64,000 nt of DNA from Tetragonia tetragonoides (GCA_038025085.1 CM076142.1:12126001-12190000); one strand, 5' to 3'; shown: positions 23,065 to 38,246, counted from the first letter of the stretch. Made by a program: numbers and translations. The notes: generated by a model from the letters alone, not told the origin.

Positions 23065-23335
23065 ACTGATTCTCTCTTATTCGATAAGGTTTTTTCACTG
23101 ATTCTCATTGATTGGGTAAGATCTTGTCACAGATTTTCACTGATTTGGTAAGGTCTTTCCACTGATTCATTAAGGTTTTGTCATTGATTCCGTGAGTAGG
23201 AATTTGGCTTTGCCAATGATTTTCACTGATTAAGTATGGTCTTGCTGCTGATTCTCATTGATTCAGTAAGGTGTTGACACTGATTCCCGCTGATTAGGTA
23301 AGGTCTTGTCACTGATTTCCACCGATTAAGGAAGA
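23065..23335. repeat. Degenerate minisatellite (cactgatt-ggtaaggtcttgt)
   Basis: About eight diverged copies of a unit of about 30-37 bases built from TTCACTGATT and GGTAAGGTCTTGTCAC. Confidence 0.75.
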
Positions 23336-23531
23336 TCCAATAAGTGGAAAAGAGCATATCCTTAATTCAATTGAGTTCAATTCACTGGTCTACCTTTTCT
23401 CTCACATTTTGTAGTTCAGTTTAGTTTAGTAGAGTCCGATTCAATTTGATTTAACTCAGTGAAAAAGAACACACTCTTACATCAACTATATTAAACTGAA
23501 TTAAAAAGAATCAAGCTGATTTGAATACTAA

Positions 23532-23837
23532 GGGTATGCTCTATTTCAAGTATGTCACTGAATTAACAATCATTAAATTGTTAAGAATTGGTCATCTTAA
23601 CATGTTACAGAAAAAGTTGAACTACTGAACGAGTAATGTTTTGTTTTCTTCACGTTCTTTTTACTGAACTTATTTGTACAAAACTGAACAGTACTGAATT
23701 TTATTGAACTAAAATTTGAGTTGTTTTTAATGAATTTGCAATTAGGAGTAACGTTTTACCTCATTTTAAGGAATAAAACTGAAATAAGCTGAGTTGAAAT
23801 CGTGACAAACTGAATTCCAATACAAAAGAACATGCCC
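23532..23837. mobile_element. Tourist-like MITE
   Basis: GGGTATGCTCTATTT at left mirrors AAAAGAACATGCCC at right, flanked by TAA on both sides (23529-23531 and 23838-23840). The interior is rich in gaactg and tgaatt motifs. Confidence 0.75.
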
Positions 23838-24138
23838 TAAATGTAAATTTTTAATTAGATATGATTATTACAAATCAATTAATTGATAAACAAATTGAAC
23901 GGGAACAAGTAAATCTTCCCAATAAAAAAAAAAAAAATTCCATTATTTTATTTATTATTGTTAAACCATAAAAATAAATACAATAACCTACCCACTACAT
24001 GCATTACTTGCTAGAAGGAATAATACACCATCTTTACTTTACCTAAACAAAAGAAAAATCTTTACCTAAACAAAAGAAGAATTAATTAGAGTTTCCCTTG
24101 GAAAAAAATTCAGAAAATTAGAGATGAGAGTAAAATAT

Positions 24139-24312
24139 TTTTTTGGTTTACGATTAAGGGTATTCACCGTCGATCACAGTGACTATCCCCGTACTGGCTT
24201 GTAGGCACCTTAAAGGGTGGGACAGTTGGTCAAGGAATTTAAAGCTGCTCCATGCCGAAGATGAGATTCGAACCCTCAACCTTGGTTAAGGATGGATGAG
24301 TTCCTAGCACTC
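24139..24312 (-). mobile_element. SINE, family 1 copy 2
   Basis: The same family as 16376-16570 in reverse: B box complement gagattcgaaccctcaacc, body tgtaggcaccttaaagggtggg. It is flanked by a 19-bp target duplication with one mismatch (agagatgagag[t/c]aaaatat, 24120-24138 and 24313-24331). Confidence 0.93.
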
Positions 24313-24641
24313 AGAGATGAGAGCAAAATATGATGGACGAATATATCACGAGAAGTTAAATTAATGTGAGTCGAGATGTGTCGAAAATGTCAACTGGGAC
24401 CCAGACGCTCCACTCCAAACGACAACCCGACAAGATGTGGGACCCGACGTCCCAACGCTCAGAAACGTTTGAATCCAGCGACACGTGTAAAAGGCTAAAT
24501 ATCTTCCCAATTTTAACCTCTAAAATTCTAAAAATAACGTCTCCATATGTCACGGACCAGGCTGCAATAGAACAGCTCTGGGTTGATTTTGTTTGTGTTC
24601 ATTACCCTTTGTTTACTCAAATTTTATCCACGAGTGTCTAG

Positions 24642-24889
24642 ACCTGTCAAACGGGTTTTGGGTGGGTCGGGTTAAATTCGGGTCGGTTAAATACGATTTG
24701 GGTAAAATACGAGTCGATTTCGGGTTACCTAACGGGTTTAATAAATGTTGTCTCACAACTTTTGGGTTCGTTTCGGTCTCGGGTCAAAATGAGTTGGATC
24801 ATTTCGGGTTTGAAGCTTCTCCAGTCGGGTATGTAGCATGTCGGGTTCGGGTCGGTCATCGGGTCGAGTCAGTTTTTACCAACTCTACA
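24642..24889. repeat. GGGTCGGGTT-rich dispersed element
   Basis: It begins agacctgtcaaacgggt and ends accaactctac, with many gggtcgg and ttcgggt motifs. Similar ends bound 59773-60900. This is a common class of plant repeat; the superfamily was not resolved. Confidence 0.55.
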
Positions 24890-24926
24890 CGACTAATCCC
24901 TCCGTTCAAAACATCATTATGATTGT

Positions 24927-25096
24927 GTTCTTTTTCTACTAAACGGAATAAATGGATTAAACTGATCAAAGTTGAATTGAACTGAGTCAACTAAACTAAA
25001 CTGAATTGAACTCCATTACACTGAATTGAACTTCGTTAAACTAATTGAATTGAGCTAAACCAAGCAATTACTTTATAAGTGAAAAAGAATACACCC
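24927..25096. repeat. Hairpin-type repeat with GTGTTCTTTTTC ends
   Basis: gtgttctttttcta at left and gtgaaaaagaatacac at right are inverted; the interior has aactgaattgaac motifs. A shorter relative is at 32873-32947. No target duplication was identified. Confidence 0.5.
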
Positions 25097-25261
25097 AACG
25101 TTTCTAAATGGCACAAAGACCAATACAATTTCGCATTCTTCCATTTCTTCCTTTTAGCCCTAGGTGGAGCCACTCTAAGAAACATAAAGATCAAAATAGA
25201 ACGGACAAATAAGAAGAAAAAAAACGAAAAGGTCAATATGGAACAGATAGAGTAATGAGTA

Positions 25262-25445
25262 GTTTCACCGATTAGTGGTTGGTCGGGTTTATTTTTCACT
25301 CTTATCCTTTAAACAAGGTCGAGGGTTTAATTATTGCGAATGGAGAAACGACTTGTTGGGGGCCATTTACTCATTTGTAGGACGATCCAGTGCGAAATTG
25401 TGAACTAGATTAGTTTTGGATTGAAGAGCTCAAGAAATCTTATTC
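25262..25445 (+). mobile_element. SINE-like sequence, family 2 (diverged)
   Basis: tagtggttggtcggg resembles the family 2 head and ggtcgagggtttaatt a B box. The body is diverged, and no tail or duplication was identified. Confidence 0.4.
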
Positions 25446-26947
25446 TAATTCTTGGTAGATACGGGTGCCCATATCCTTTGTGGATGCGAGTTTTTACAAA
25501 AACAATTTCCATCTTTGAACACTTTCAACGAATGTCTTTTTAGGTTAAAGTAGTGTTATCAAACAAGTGAATTGCGAACATGTAATTTAAACTAGTAGTA
25601 TATCAATTCGATTCTTTAACCAATGATTCAATTCTCATGAATATAAATACTACTGCACTTAATTTTTTTTTTTGTATATCGACTCGACACTAACGTGTAT
25701 TTTTTCATCAATACATTTTTTAGCAACTTGTAAGTTGTGAGTAAATTTAATCAAAACTCATTCGTTTATATTCGATCAAAACTCAGATTAAAAGTCCTAT
25801 AACTAAGCCCTAACTAATTTAAAGTTCCATTACATTATATTACCACACATTTATTTATAAGAAAATGTGAACATTCTTCCCACAACTCCCAAGATTTGTC
25901 CTTGTAACAAACAAACGATATGGATATCCACCCAAAACCATAGGATATGAGTTTTAAATGGATAAGACAAATGGGGAGGTCCGGTTACCGGTTGCCAAAT
26001 AAAGAAAAGAGGAGCGCGTGAGGGGCCCACACCGTTAAAAAGACGGACGGCTAACGGCGGTTGTAGTGTAATAGGGGGACAAAATGGTGAACTGGCCTTT
26101 TAACCTGAAAGCCCGGATCTTTAAAGTTACAAGCAGCTCATAATTATATGAAGATACGCTCTCAAATAAAAAATATAATAATAATTATTATTATTATAAT
26201 TATAATTATTTTTCCTTTTTGAAATCATCTCACATTATACTTGGTGTTCCCCACGCTCTCCAGTTGGTGACAGCCAAACAGCACCTTTTGGCATTTTTTT
26301 TAATTTTTATTTTATTTTATTTTTTATTTTTTTTTTGCCATTTGTAATGGATGTCTCGTTAGTTATTCACATGACTTGAACTTTGCTTCTTGCAATTCTT
26401 TTGTTTGTTTGCTCCTTAAATTTTGGAATTTGGTGTTTCTCTTGTCCCTATCTATTTGATCTTACCATATGTAGGGTAGGACTTAAATGTAATCAAATGA
26501 TGTTTGTGAACAACACCCCCTCCTCCTTTTTATTTCAAAATCTTAAGGTTTGTTATAGACTAAACTACACCCTAATTTGTAAAAGAAATTTTAAACTTTA
26601 AAGACAATATTTTAAAATCTTAAGCTATTTACAATTTTAAAGACGAAATTTAAACTACGCTATGAATGATCTACGATTATTGCGATATTAAAGAACAAAT
26701 CTAAAACAAATTATAATATGTGGCACTTATTAATTGATGATGCTAAGCTAAATATATAGTAGAAGACTGCATATAGTAGGATTTGAAACATTTACATTGA
26801 ACTTTATTATACACTTGACGATAAGATGAAATGGTATCATCAGGTTTATCATCATGCAATAATGCATTTAGATCATCATATACATCCTAAGAAGAGGCGG
26901 ATGTTCATTAGGGCTGGAAGGGGTTTGCCCCTCAGTCATTTCCTAAG
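25446..26947. other. Intergenic, no gene seen
   Basis: AT-rich. A (TTA/TAA)-type imperfect inverted tract lies at about 26173-26210. Nothing else was recognised. Confidence 0.6.

Positions 26948-27026
<79 letters not shown>
26948..27026. repeat. (TA)n microsatellite, about 39 units
   Basis: A pure TA run. Confidence 0.98.
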
Positions 27027-27029
<3 letters not shown>

Positions 27030-27325
27030 GGTTTACATAAAGTACACAAAATATACTGTACTTTAGTAAGATTGTAAATAAAGCTAGTTTTGTAGCAATC
27101 AAGATCATGTTAAGGGTTTAAGTCTTAATCCCTTTTTTTGGCTCCAAGATCCGTCACTGATCCTAAGTTATTTATATATAGATGAATTTATTTCTGACTC
27201 TGTTGGAATGTATCTTACAATGAGTTAAGTATATTCATTGATCCTTTTGGTGTGAGATCACATATACTAACATGAATAGGGGTACCTCATGATACACGAA
27301 TTTGGTTGGCACTACTCTGCTTTGC

Positions 27326-29059
<1,734 letters not shown>

Positions 29060-30110
29060 ACTGACCAAAATTAACTAACACTGCTTATAAACTAACACTA
29101 GAGATTAATAATCTAATACTGGAGTTTTAAAAACTCAAATTGCATAGCAATAAACGAATAATGCTTTTTCAATGAACTAACACTAGAGATCGATAATCTG
29201 ACACTAGAGATCAATAATCTGATACTTGAATTTTATGGAGTCAAATTGCATCTCAACAAATTATTAAAACATGACATAAATTAACTAACATTGTTTTTCT
29301 CATTGAACTAGGATTACGTATCAATAATTTGACATTGAAATTTTAAAAAGTCAAATTGCATCTCAACAAATTAAAACAGGCCTTAAATTAACAAACACAA
29401 CTTTTCTCAATGACCAAACACTACAAATCAATAATCTGACACTGGAACTTTATGAACTTAAATAGTTCCCAAAAAACTAACACATGCCTTAAATTAATTA
29501 ACACTGGTTTTCAATAAACTAACACTAGAAATCAATAATCTGACGCTGAAGTTTTAGCACAAAAAAAAAAATAAAGTCAAATTGCATCTCAACAACTTAA
29601 AACACGCCTTAAATTAACTAACACTTCTTTGCTAATGAACTAACACTATATATCAATAATCTGACACTGAAAATTTAAAAAGTCAAATTGCATCTCAACA
29701 AATGTAAACATGCCTTAAATTAACTAACACTATTTTCTCAATGATCAAACACTACAAATCGATAATATGTCACTGGAGTTCTATAAAGTCAAGTTGCTTC
29801 TCAATAAACTAATTAACACATGCCTTCACTTAACTAACAATGCTTTCTCAATAAACTAATACTAGAAACTAATAATCTGACACTGGAGTTTTATAAAGTC
29901 AAATTGCATCTCAACAAATTTAAACATGTCTCAAATTAATTAACACTGTTTTCTCAATGAACTAACACTACAGATCGATAATCCGACACTACAGTTTTAA
30001 GAAGTCAAATTGCTTCTCAACAAACTAACACATGCATTTACACCTAAAAAAAAAGGTAACACATGCATTAAATATAATATGACAGTGGAGTTTTTATGAC
30101 AGTGCTTTCA
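29060..30110. repeat. Tandem array of about nine units of about 108 bp
   Basis: The landmark tcaaattgcatctcaac recurs, diverged, at about 29139, 29242, 29353, 29461, 29578, 29690, 29790, 29901 and 30006 (spacing 100-117). Each unit also carries ctaacact, atcaataatctgacactgga and gccttaaattaac. The units are clearly diverged, so the array is old. Confidence 0.9.
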
Positions 30111-31332
30111 CTGAAGTAATTATAAACTTATGCGAAAATAAATTCGGATGCACTTCTCATACCATTTGATGACAAAGAGAAGTTACTGTCAAACATCTTA
30201 TGATACAAATGGACTCAAACAACCTCAAAAGACCATATATCCTTGCACCAAACGACTAACTTTTTCCTTTTTTAAATATTTTTTTATTTTACTTTCATCT
30301 GTTAACTCACAAATTTCATTGAGTTCACGAGTACATGACGAGATCGATGAGTCGATAGATGACAATGTTGACGACTTGACCAGCGAGATCGATGACGATG
30401 ATTAGATCGATGTCGATGATGGAGCTGGTGGTAACACGAAGCACGATGACGATGACGATGACGATGGGGTTGATAGCGGTGTTGGCGGTGAATCGGTGAT
30501 GGCAGTGATCGAATATAAAGAGGAGAAACAGAGTTAGGAGAAAGAGAGAGAGGATGACATGAGGTTGGTGGTGACTGATGAGTACGCGTGCTATTGCTGA
30601 AATATATTGGGCCCTATACAAGTGAAATGTGCGCGTGACACTCGCCATATCCGAAGAGGCGGCCACTTTTAAGTTTTTGTGTATGAACGCTGTCCTAAAT
30701 GTTTATGGAAAAATCAGTCGCGAAATATGTAACAAAGCAGTCATGACTTGAATTTTAGCACTATTTTTGGCGCTCTCGATTACCCTTATAGCTAGCTTCA
30801 TGACTATAACGACCCAAAGTATTACCATATTTTGTTCATATATACAGAGTTTCATTTTTATTAATTTACGTATTACTTTTTATCTAGAGATATCAGTTAG
30901 AGTATTTGTTTACAAGTTATAAGCATCAATTTAGTTTATCACCTTATGTATAAGACCATCTTATATGAATTTTGGGAACGTGAATAATCTAAAAAGAAAA
31001 TCTAACAACAAAATGGAGATAAATATTGTTGTTTTATCGTCCAAGGGACGCAGTACCAAACGTTTACTTTGAATTTTATTTTAATCCACTAAAGAGAGAA
31101 AGTAGTAAAGTGGTTTCATAGTGCAAGGTAAAGGGCTAACAGATACCAAACATATTGTGGGCATACTTTTCTCTTGGAATAAATTCCTTCTTCTCCTTTT
31201 CCTTTCTCTTTTGGTGCCCAAAAGAGGACATGGGCCATTTAGGGGACCAACACACTTGTTAATCAGTTTGGTCAAGGAGACTTGTATTCCAAATTTCTAA
31301 CCCCTAAAACATCATAGTGCCTTAAAGTCATT
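30111..31332. other. Intergenic, no convincing gene
   Basis: A GAT/GAC-rich patch at 30335-30470 creates a minus-strand frame of 113 codons that is Ile/Val/Leu-rich low complexity and unlike a protein. Not called. Confidence 0.55.
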
Positions 31333-31503
31333 TTTTTTTTTTTTAAATTAATAAGTGGTTGGTGTGAGTAGTAAAGTCCAGGATTCGAATTTTGGGAATG
31401 GAAACACCTCTTACTGGAAGCCCCTTCGTGGGTCAACCCAGTTCGAACATGATTAGTCCTAACCCAAAGAGTCGAGGGTGAACCTGTGGGTCCAAACAAA
31501 AAA
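31333..31503 (+). mobile_element. SINE, family 2 copy 1
   Basis: Head taagtggttggtgtgagtag with B box aggattcgaat, body ccccttcgtgggtcaac and a poly-A tail after gggtccaaac. It is flanked by AAAGTCATT (31324-31332 and 31504-31512). Confidence 0.82.
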
Positions 31504-31589
31504 AAAGTCATTAATCTCATATCATGTGTGTCATATTTGGAAACTTTTACTAAGATATTTTGATAGAAAGAGCTTTACTAAGCTAAAAA

Positions 31590-31738
31590 TTTGTTTAAGA
31601 CGGTTTTATCGTAATTTTTGGTAATATGAGGGTCACTTTTTAGTAGAATAAGGGTCATGGCTCATAATCAGTGACCTCTACATTTCTGAAAAATGACCCC
31701 ATTTTTCTGTGAGTTGGTCTCACACAAAACTTGCTCAC
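31590..31738. repeat. Dispersed TGACCC-containing MITE-like repeat, copy B
   Basis: taagacggttttatcgtaat ... gtgagttggtctcacacaaa, collinear with 6356-6545. Confidence 0.55.
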
Positions 31739-32149
31739 TAACTCTAGAGTTAATGTCTATGAAAAATTATAGTCCAAATAGGGTTTGAAACCTGTCTACA
31801 TATGCTCGTACACCTCCTTAACCCCTTTGTCAAAACTCATTCAAATACATTTCTAAACTAACAAAAAATGCACTTTCCATAGGAAAAAATCTTTATTGGA
31901 CCCTCGTCCTATACCATTTTAGTTGTTTCATGATGTGCTTTTGAGAAGAAAATTCTTGGATTATGTTCACACTCACAAGTTGCCTGGTTTTCTTATGCTA
32001 GTGCTGGTGAGTAATTATGTTCACACTCATAATTTGATGATTAGTGTGGTGTGTGCTAGTGTATAATGTTGCCATAGTGGGTGCCGATGAGTATTTAAAA
32101 CAAGCAAAACAATATATATTAATCAAGACATATCTCTATCCCCTATCAA

Positions 32150-32328
32150 TAAGTGGTTGATGTGAGTGATTAACAGTCTCATCCTTAATCAAGTCGAGAA
32201 TTCAAATGTTAAGAATGAAAATACTGTTTGCTATGAGCATTTTACCCCTTCGTAAATCGATCTACTACCAATATGACTAGTTCTAGCCTAAAAGGTTTAG
32301 GGCGAACCCATGGTCAAAGAAAAAAAGG
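32150..32328 (+). mobile_element. SINE, family 2 copy 2
   Basis: taagtggttgatgtgagtga head, caagtcgagaattcaaat as B box, gggcgaacccatggtcaaag before the A-rich tail. Flanked by tatcccct(a)tcaa direct repeats (about 32137-32149 and 32329-32340, one indel). Confidence 0.78.
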
Positions 32329-32340
32329 TATCCCCTTCAA

Positions 32341-33348
32341 TAAACAATTCTTTCTCGTGTCAAAAGAGAACAAAACAAAGCTTTATTGAATGGACCCTCT
32401 ATCGTCCTCGCATTACATTGGAAAATGAATTCATTTATTGCACTGTGAGACTGTGAGACAAGGGCATGTAGCTTTCATTTTAGGAAACAAATTTTGGATC
32501 ACTCTCAAGTTTCAACAAGATGATCGTATCAAATGAGTAAAAAAAAAAAAGGGGGGAAAAAGACTTTGATGAGGAAAAAGTCACAAGGACAAATGAAGTG
32601 CTATACTAATATTATTCGTTTGTCTTGGTCCTCTTCAACCCATCCAGAAGCTTATCTTTCCACCCAAAATCAAAGTCGGTTGGCTTCTATTCCAAACAGC
32701 TTTCTCTCTCATACTTATATGTAAAGATTCAAGTCAAAACCTGCTGAACTGTTATGGAAAATTCCATCTTAGAAATGTCACTAGGCTTATCAAGAGGAAT
32801 ATATAAGCTGTATAGTAGGAGTATTTAGAAGCATGGTAAAGTATTACTGTACAACTACAGTTATTCTTGCGTGTTCTTTTCCACTGAAAAGAATTGAACT
32901 CCATTAAACTGAATTAAACCGATTAAAAAATAAGTGAAAAAGAACACATCTGTTGTATATTGTGTACAAATACTCCTATATTCCAATCATTCATAATATT
33001 GTAACTAATCTACACAAGATATACGCACTTAAATTGGAACAAATTTAAAGGACAACGTGACAATAGAATAAGTCAGATTTGGATCCAGGTGTGTCCTAGC
33101 AGTATCTCCTGTATCCTGCTTGTTTTTCTGGACAAAAACTTCATTATCCCAGAGAAGCCAAAAATTGTACTTAAACAGACCAAGATGATTGCACAAGTAC
33201 TCCTATTATATGTGTGCCAAAAAATTGCACGCGATCATGGATAGATTGAGACGAGATTTTCATGCACGTATAAAAGAATATGGACCATTTTATTCAATTA
33301 CCCTACAAGTATGGAGGAACTTCTTCCTTTGCGTATTTTGTGATAGCA
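32341..33348. other. Intergenic and 3' flank of the COA1-like gene
   Basis: No gene seen apart from the short hairpin repeat at 32873-32947. Confidence 0.5.
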
Positions 33349-36300
33349 TCACTGCTGCTTTATGGTTTTATCTGGGCTTCCTGACTCTGGACACTTCATG
33401 CATGGTTGGCATGCTGAAGGAGAGATGTCGTCCGAGACACTAATCTTAACAGTTCGCTGTGTCTCTTCATTTCCTGGAACGTAGAGGATAGCATCCAAAA
33501 TTAATATGTCGAATTCGCGTGGACGAAGAAATGATAACCAAGAGTCGTCTGCCAAGAGAAACAAGATAAGATGTCAGCAGACGAGAGAATCTATGTCTAG
33601 GTAGCAGGTATATGCACATGAGAAAAGTACATAAATTGGGAAAAAGAGGGTACGTGGTGGATTGTGGGATGGTGGTTTGCTCTTTTTCTCTAGCAATTAG
33701 TCATGTAGAGAAATACGTCGATTTTGACATAGACTTAAAATTAAATGCTCAGAAGGATTACATGATAATTGCATCAAATTCGACATCAGTAAGCTAATAG
33801 CTGAAGACCTGGGGGCTTGGGGTGCATATGTATCTCTCCTCTCTACCTTTTTATAACTAGACTAAACCTCCTGTGGTCGAGGATTGATAAAATAAGAAAA
33901 TTCAGTTAAATCAGGTAAACTGATAAAGCAGAAGGCATATGTTATGCTGCTAACCTGCATTGCGAACACCCTTTAATCTCAGAACGCCATTGCCTTGCGG
34001 TCCAGATACAGGAAATGTACAAGATACAGAATTTCTCTTGTGAGCTACAGCCATTGACGCACTGTACCAAGGACCTTTAACAACTGGGTCTCCTATAGCA
34101 CGGATAATATCTTGATTCTTGCTGGCTTTCTCCATGGCCTTGCTGAAATCAGGAAAACAAGGAAATTATCAAACACGCGAACTAGAGATCTTTGTGCCTG
34201 TGACAACATCACTTCCCATGCAGTTGCTGGACAGTTGTTAATAACATGCAGTTGGAATATCCACATAACATCTAATTTTTGGGGATTCAAAACATGAACC
34301 TCACTATTAAGAGAATGCTACCATTGCTATCAGGAAGAGGAAATAATTCTCAGAAGGAGATCAACATGAAACAAGAATAGCTAATCCATGTATAACCCTA
34401 AAAAATCTTAGAATAATACTACTAAGAGTCATACTAAACATTCATGACAACATCCTAATAACAACCTACCTACAGGAGTTACAAAAGTCATAACATAAAT
34501 AACTTTCCCAACTAAAATATTCTCTGGCTATCAAGTTTGACGAGTTGTTCATCCCTCTTAATTCTCCAATCTCCATAGGTTACTGTCAATTGTCACTTGA
34601 CATCAAAAAAAAACTTTAGACACTTAATTTAAAATCAATATAACTATAGGAGTCACCATTGACAATCTGATTGGGCATCTCTGATCCATACATGATATTT
34701 GGGTTTTCTATGGTTTTCACAAATAGGATAGGCCACTCCTACAGTCTTCACTGTCAATCTGAAACATATGATAAATACGTAGGATAGTACATCACCAGGG
34801 TACATTGCAACACCTCAGATGCAAATTGTCTTGTGCAACCACAAAGGAAAGGGAAAAAAAGGCTTAAACTTTCCAAAAGCCTTCCCGGGTACGCTACCTA
34901 TCTGCTAAATCGAATACTATTCTGTGGTGTTCCTAGCCGGTTTAAATACCTCCTCAAAGCTTCTCAATTCCAGTCCCATTCTCTTTCATGTGAATCAATC
35001 TGTCATAAAACTTCACATAGACTACTTTATTTCTGCTCTCATTCTATTCATGCTGCTTCCACCTTGTGAATCCTTATTTTTCCCTTTCGTTTGCTTGGGT
35101 TAGGTGTTTGGCACAGGAGGGAGAGGATGATATATAGTCGAACTACACAAATTCTCTAAGAAACACGCATAAAATGCTTTGTTTAGATAAGAGAATATTG
35201 TAATAAAGAAAGGACAAATTTAACTCACACATAACTACATTTACAAGAGCTTAGCAGAACAGGCATATCAAACACACTAATGGTTAGGGACCCAAGGATC
35301 CAGGAAGAGTCCCTATAACCCGGGCCAGGTGAAAGGACCCAACGACGTCCAAATAGGGAATGAGCCCTCAATCACGACCGAATAACCACCTAGAAATTAA
35401 AAAAACTTAAAGCCTTACTTGACAACAATACATCAAGAAAAAGAAAAAGGAAGTACATATAAAACACCAATAACACAGAAAGAACAGGACCAGATTGAGA
35501 ACGAAACACCATCTGACTCTGCTACACCTTGAATAATTGCACTCTAACATTTTTGACTGAAAAGCAAGCTAAAGGCTATAAATTAAACCCTTCCAACAGA
35601 CAAAACACCATCAAAGAAACACGAAGATGAAATTCTGACCTGAAACCCCCAACTTCAACGTAAGCAACAAGCATCAAAAGGGAGGGACCAAGCTAACTTC
35701 ATTGGATCACCCATTAAACAAAGGTAGTGATAGAAGAACAGAGAACTGCTTAAATCCAGGCCCAAAGGCTCACCCAATCTGGATCATCACTACCACAATC
35801 GCTTTAAAACCAAGAATAATTGGGACAAACCCAAGTACCCAACCCGTCAACACCACAATGACGACGGGAGAGATCCACAACAGAAGTCCACCAAAAACAA
35901 GAACTAATAAAAGATCAATAATCGAAGACGGGGGAGCCCCAAAACAGTACCTAAATCAACAAATAACAGAGGCACGATATCAGAGATCCCGGTTCCACGG
36001 TTTGCTTTTTCACTCTATACAGCGAGACAGAAAAAACTGGTCTAAGCAGGCGGAGCTGCGATTGGGGGGGGGGGGTGAGCGGTGGACCCGGTGGTGCAAA
36101 TGGCAGGGACGGTAGTGAGATGTGGAAGTGGGCAGCGGTGGTGAGAAGCAATAAAAGGCGGCATTGAGGGCGAGGATTGGCTGAAGTGAGGAGGAGTTGT
36201 GAGGGAAGGTCGGAGACGGCCAAGGAGCTACGCGGCTGCACGCTACAATTTCAGGGTAGCGTTGGGCAAGGGCATGCTTAGGGTTTCTAGTGACAGAAGC

Positions 36301-38246
36301 TCTCTCCCCTATCATAGAATATTTTTACATTTGCTTACCTTGCCTATTCTCAGACCATGACATGTTGCAATTGCAAGCTAGAATACATACAAACATGGAA
36401 ATAGCCACTCCAGGGTCATGAACAATATGGAAATGGTCACTCATTATTATAGGGCATACCAATATGCCATACACATTTTCCTAAGAAAATTTTGCTGCCC
36501 ATAACTTTCTCATTACCCCATTTATAGCTTCCCTCCCCCTTCTGACCCCCTTGAAAAGGTAAAAGGGAACACTTATCTGACCTGTAGTAGAGGGCATATG
36601 GAGTAGCCTTCTCACAACCCCTTGAAGTTAGGGACATTTCTTCTCAAGGAGATAAAAATGTTGATTAGAATTCTATTTCCATTCCCTACCTATGTCAACT
36701 AATCAAATGACCAAGAAGAAAGGTTTTCTCTACCTAAACATCACTTAAAGGAACAAAAAGCATCACACAGGTCCTAGCCAAGTCCAGTCTGACTTCCTCG
36801 CCCTTCATGTCAGTCATCAAATTGCAATTAGAATTGAATTCCTCCCAAACAACTCAGATAATCAAATTTAGAATCAGAACAGTAAGTCTCATACTCCTTT
36901 TTCCAGCCAAACTTATCCAAGAGACAATCTAGATTCAGCTTACCACAGCATGAGTAGGTTAACATGAAAAGGCTGAGACAAGCAACTCCAAATTTTCTGA
37001 TGGGGTGGTGCCGTGGCGGGAGGGGAAAGGGAAGGTGGTGAAGGGGCTTGAGGAGCATACAGCTACAGAAAAGGAATGGAAAACTTACCACTTTTTCCTA
37101 GATGCCCATGTCACCTAGCTGAGGGATGGAAGATCCTCAAAAAGAACGGCATAGAAACTGAAACCACCCTAAGAGCTATGTTGTTTGACAAGGGTACAAG
37201 CTTTTGCTGTAGGCCAATATAGTTCCACTGATTCATAAGGTCAATGTAATGCAAGTAATTACCCACTAACTTCTTCAAAGTAAATGCACATAGCACCAGT
37301 GCACCACCTTGAATGATACCACCCTTTATCAGGCACACAGAAACCGCATAATTCAATATGATGATGGAGAGGTAGAATATTGCTAACAAAAGTTCAACAA
37401 GTCAGCAGGCTGATACGGAAAAGCACAAGTGCACCCATGTGCCATGGCAGAAAACGCCTCCATAAAATGCTTATCAAGCATCCCAAATAACATCACAAAT
37501 TGAAATGCACATAAACATGATAACAAAAATTCCATATCACAAATGCTTATTTTGGTTGACTTATCAGTAAGATTATAATGTAGCCCTAATGATAAGTGGT
37601 TTTGAATCAATGATTACAAAAACATCATTAACAACCCTCGTCCACTCCCCGCCCCCAGCCCCAACTACTCAAAAGAACTCCTTCTAAACTTAGTTAGCTT
37701 CCAAAATTATTTTAATTCAGTTTCCTGATTGATAAACTACTCATATTGTAAACTGTAGTCTGTAAAATACCTGCTACAACCATGGTAGATGGCAAGATCA
37801 TCAATGGCACTCAAAGCAACACCACCGGTGAGACAAAGCAACGCCGTCGAAACAGCTTTACGGCCAAATGATCTTCCCTTTTCTTCATTAACCAGGTTTG
37901 TGCCACTGCAATAATCCAATCAACACAACCATAAACAATTGACCATACCAAAATGAACATTGCAAAATAAGCAAATTAAACGATAACTCCAAATGGGTAT
38001 GAGAGAGGCAGATGAATTCGCAAATGGGCAATGAGAATAACTTAAATTATCGAAATCTAACAATCAGTTCAACTGTATCTATACTATCTACTACAAAGAC
38101 ATTAAACCCAGAAACGAAAAGAAAAGACAGAGCTTTTAAGGCGCAAAAATAACACAAAACAAAAATTGAAGAGCAAAATCATACCTTGAAGAAGCCTGAG
38201 ATGATGATGAGATCCGGAAAAGAGAAGCCAGTCTTCTTCTCAACAT
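33349..38246 (-). CDS. COA1-like (cytochrome oxidase complex assembly) protein, probably mitochondrial
   Basis: Minus-strand exons: 38246-38185, 37905-37771, 34142-33955, 33548-33349; GT-AG with consistent phases, 194 aa. The N-terminus MLRRRLASLFRISSSSQASS is Arg/Ser-rich, like a mitochondrial presequence. Then GRKAVSTALLCLTGGVALSAIDDLAIY forms one membrane segment. The core is AIGDPVVKGPWYSASMAVAHKRNSVSCTFPVSGPQGNGVLRLKGVRN, then DDSWLSFLRPREFDILILDAILYVPGNEE. The core fits the COA1 family (inner-membrane factors for complex IV assembly) and the conserved plant proteins annotated that way. The assignment is by motif memory, so function is inferred. The second intron is 3628 bp, very long for a gene this size, and contains a GC-rich leader-like patch near 35.6-36.3 kb. 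Confidence 0.75.
35640..36320 (-). other. GC-rich leader-like segment in the long COA1 intron
   Basis: On the minus strand it reads like a plant 5' leader: aaaccctaagc near 36285, a CT/CCA-rich stretch, ttgatttag near 35950 and gtttcag|gtcag near 35640. It contains a 12-G run (36064-36075). No protein was recognised in it. It could be a captured gene leader, a LINE 5' end or an internal promoter. Confidence 0.3.

Noticed and set aside
30325..30666. 113-codon minus-strand frame
   Set aside because: Driven by a GAT/GAC-rich patch giving Ile/Val/Asp low complexity; no splice context and no recognisable domain.
36010..36315. 101-codon minus-strand frame in the COA1 intron
   Set aside because: Overlapping frames of similar length in the same GC-rich patch suggest leader-like composition rather than coding. 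Kept only as a leader-like segment.
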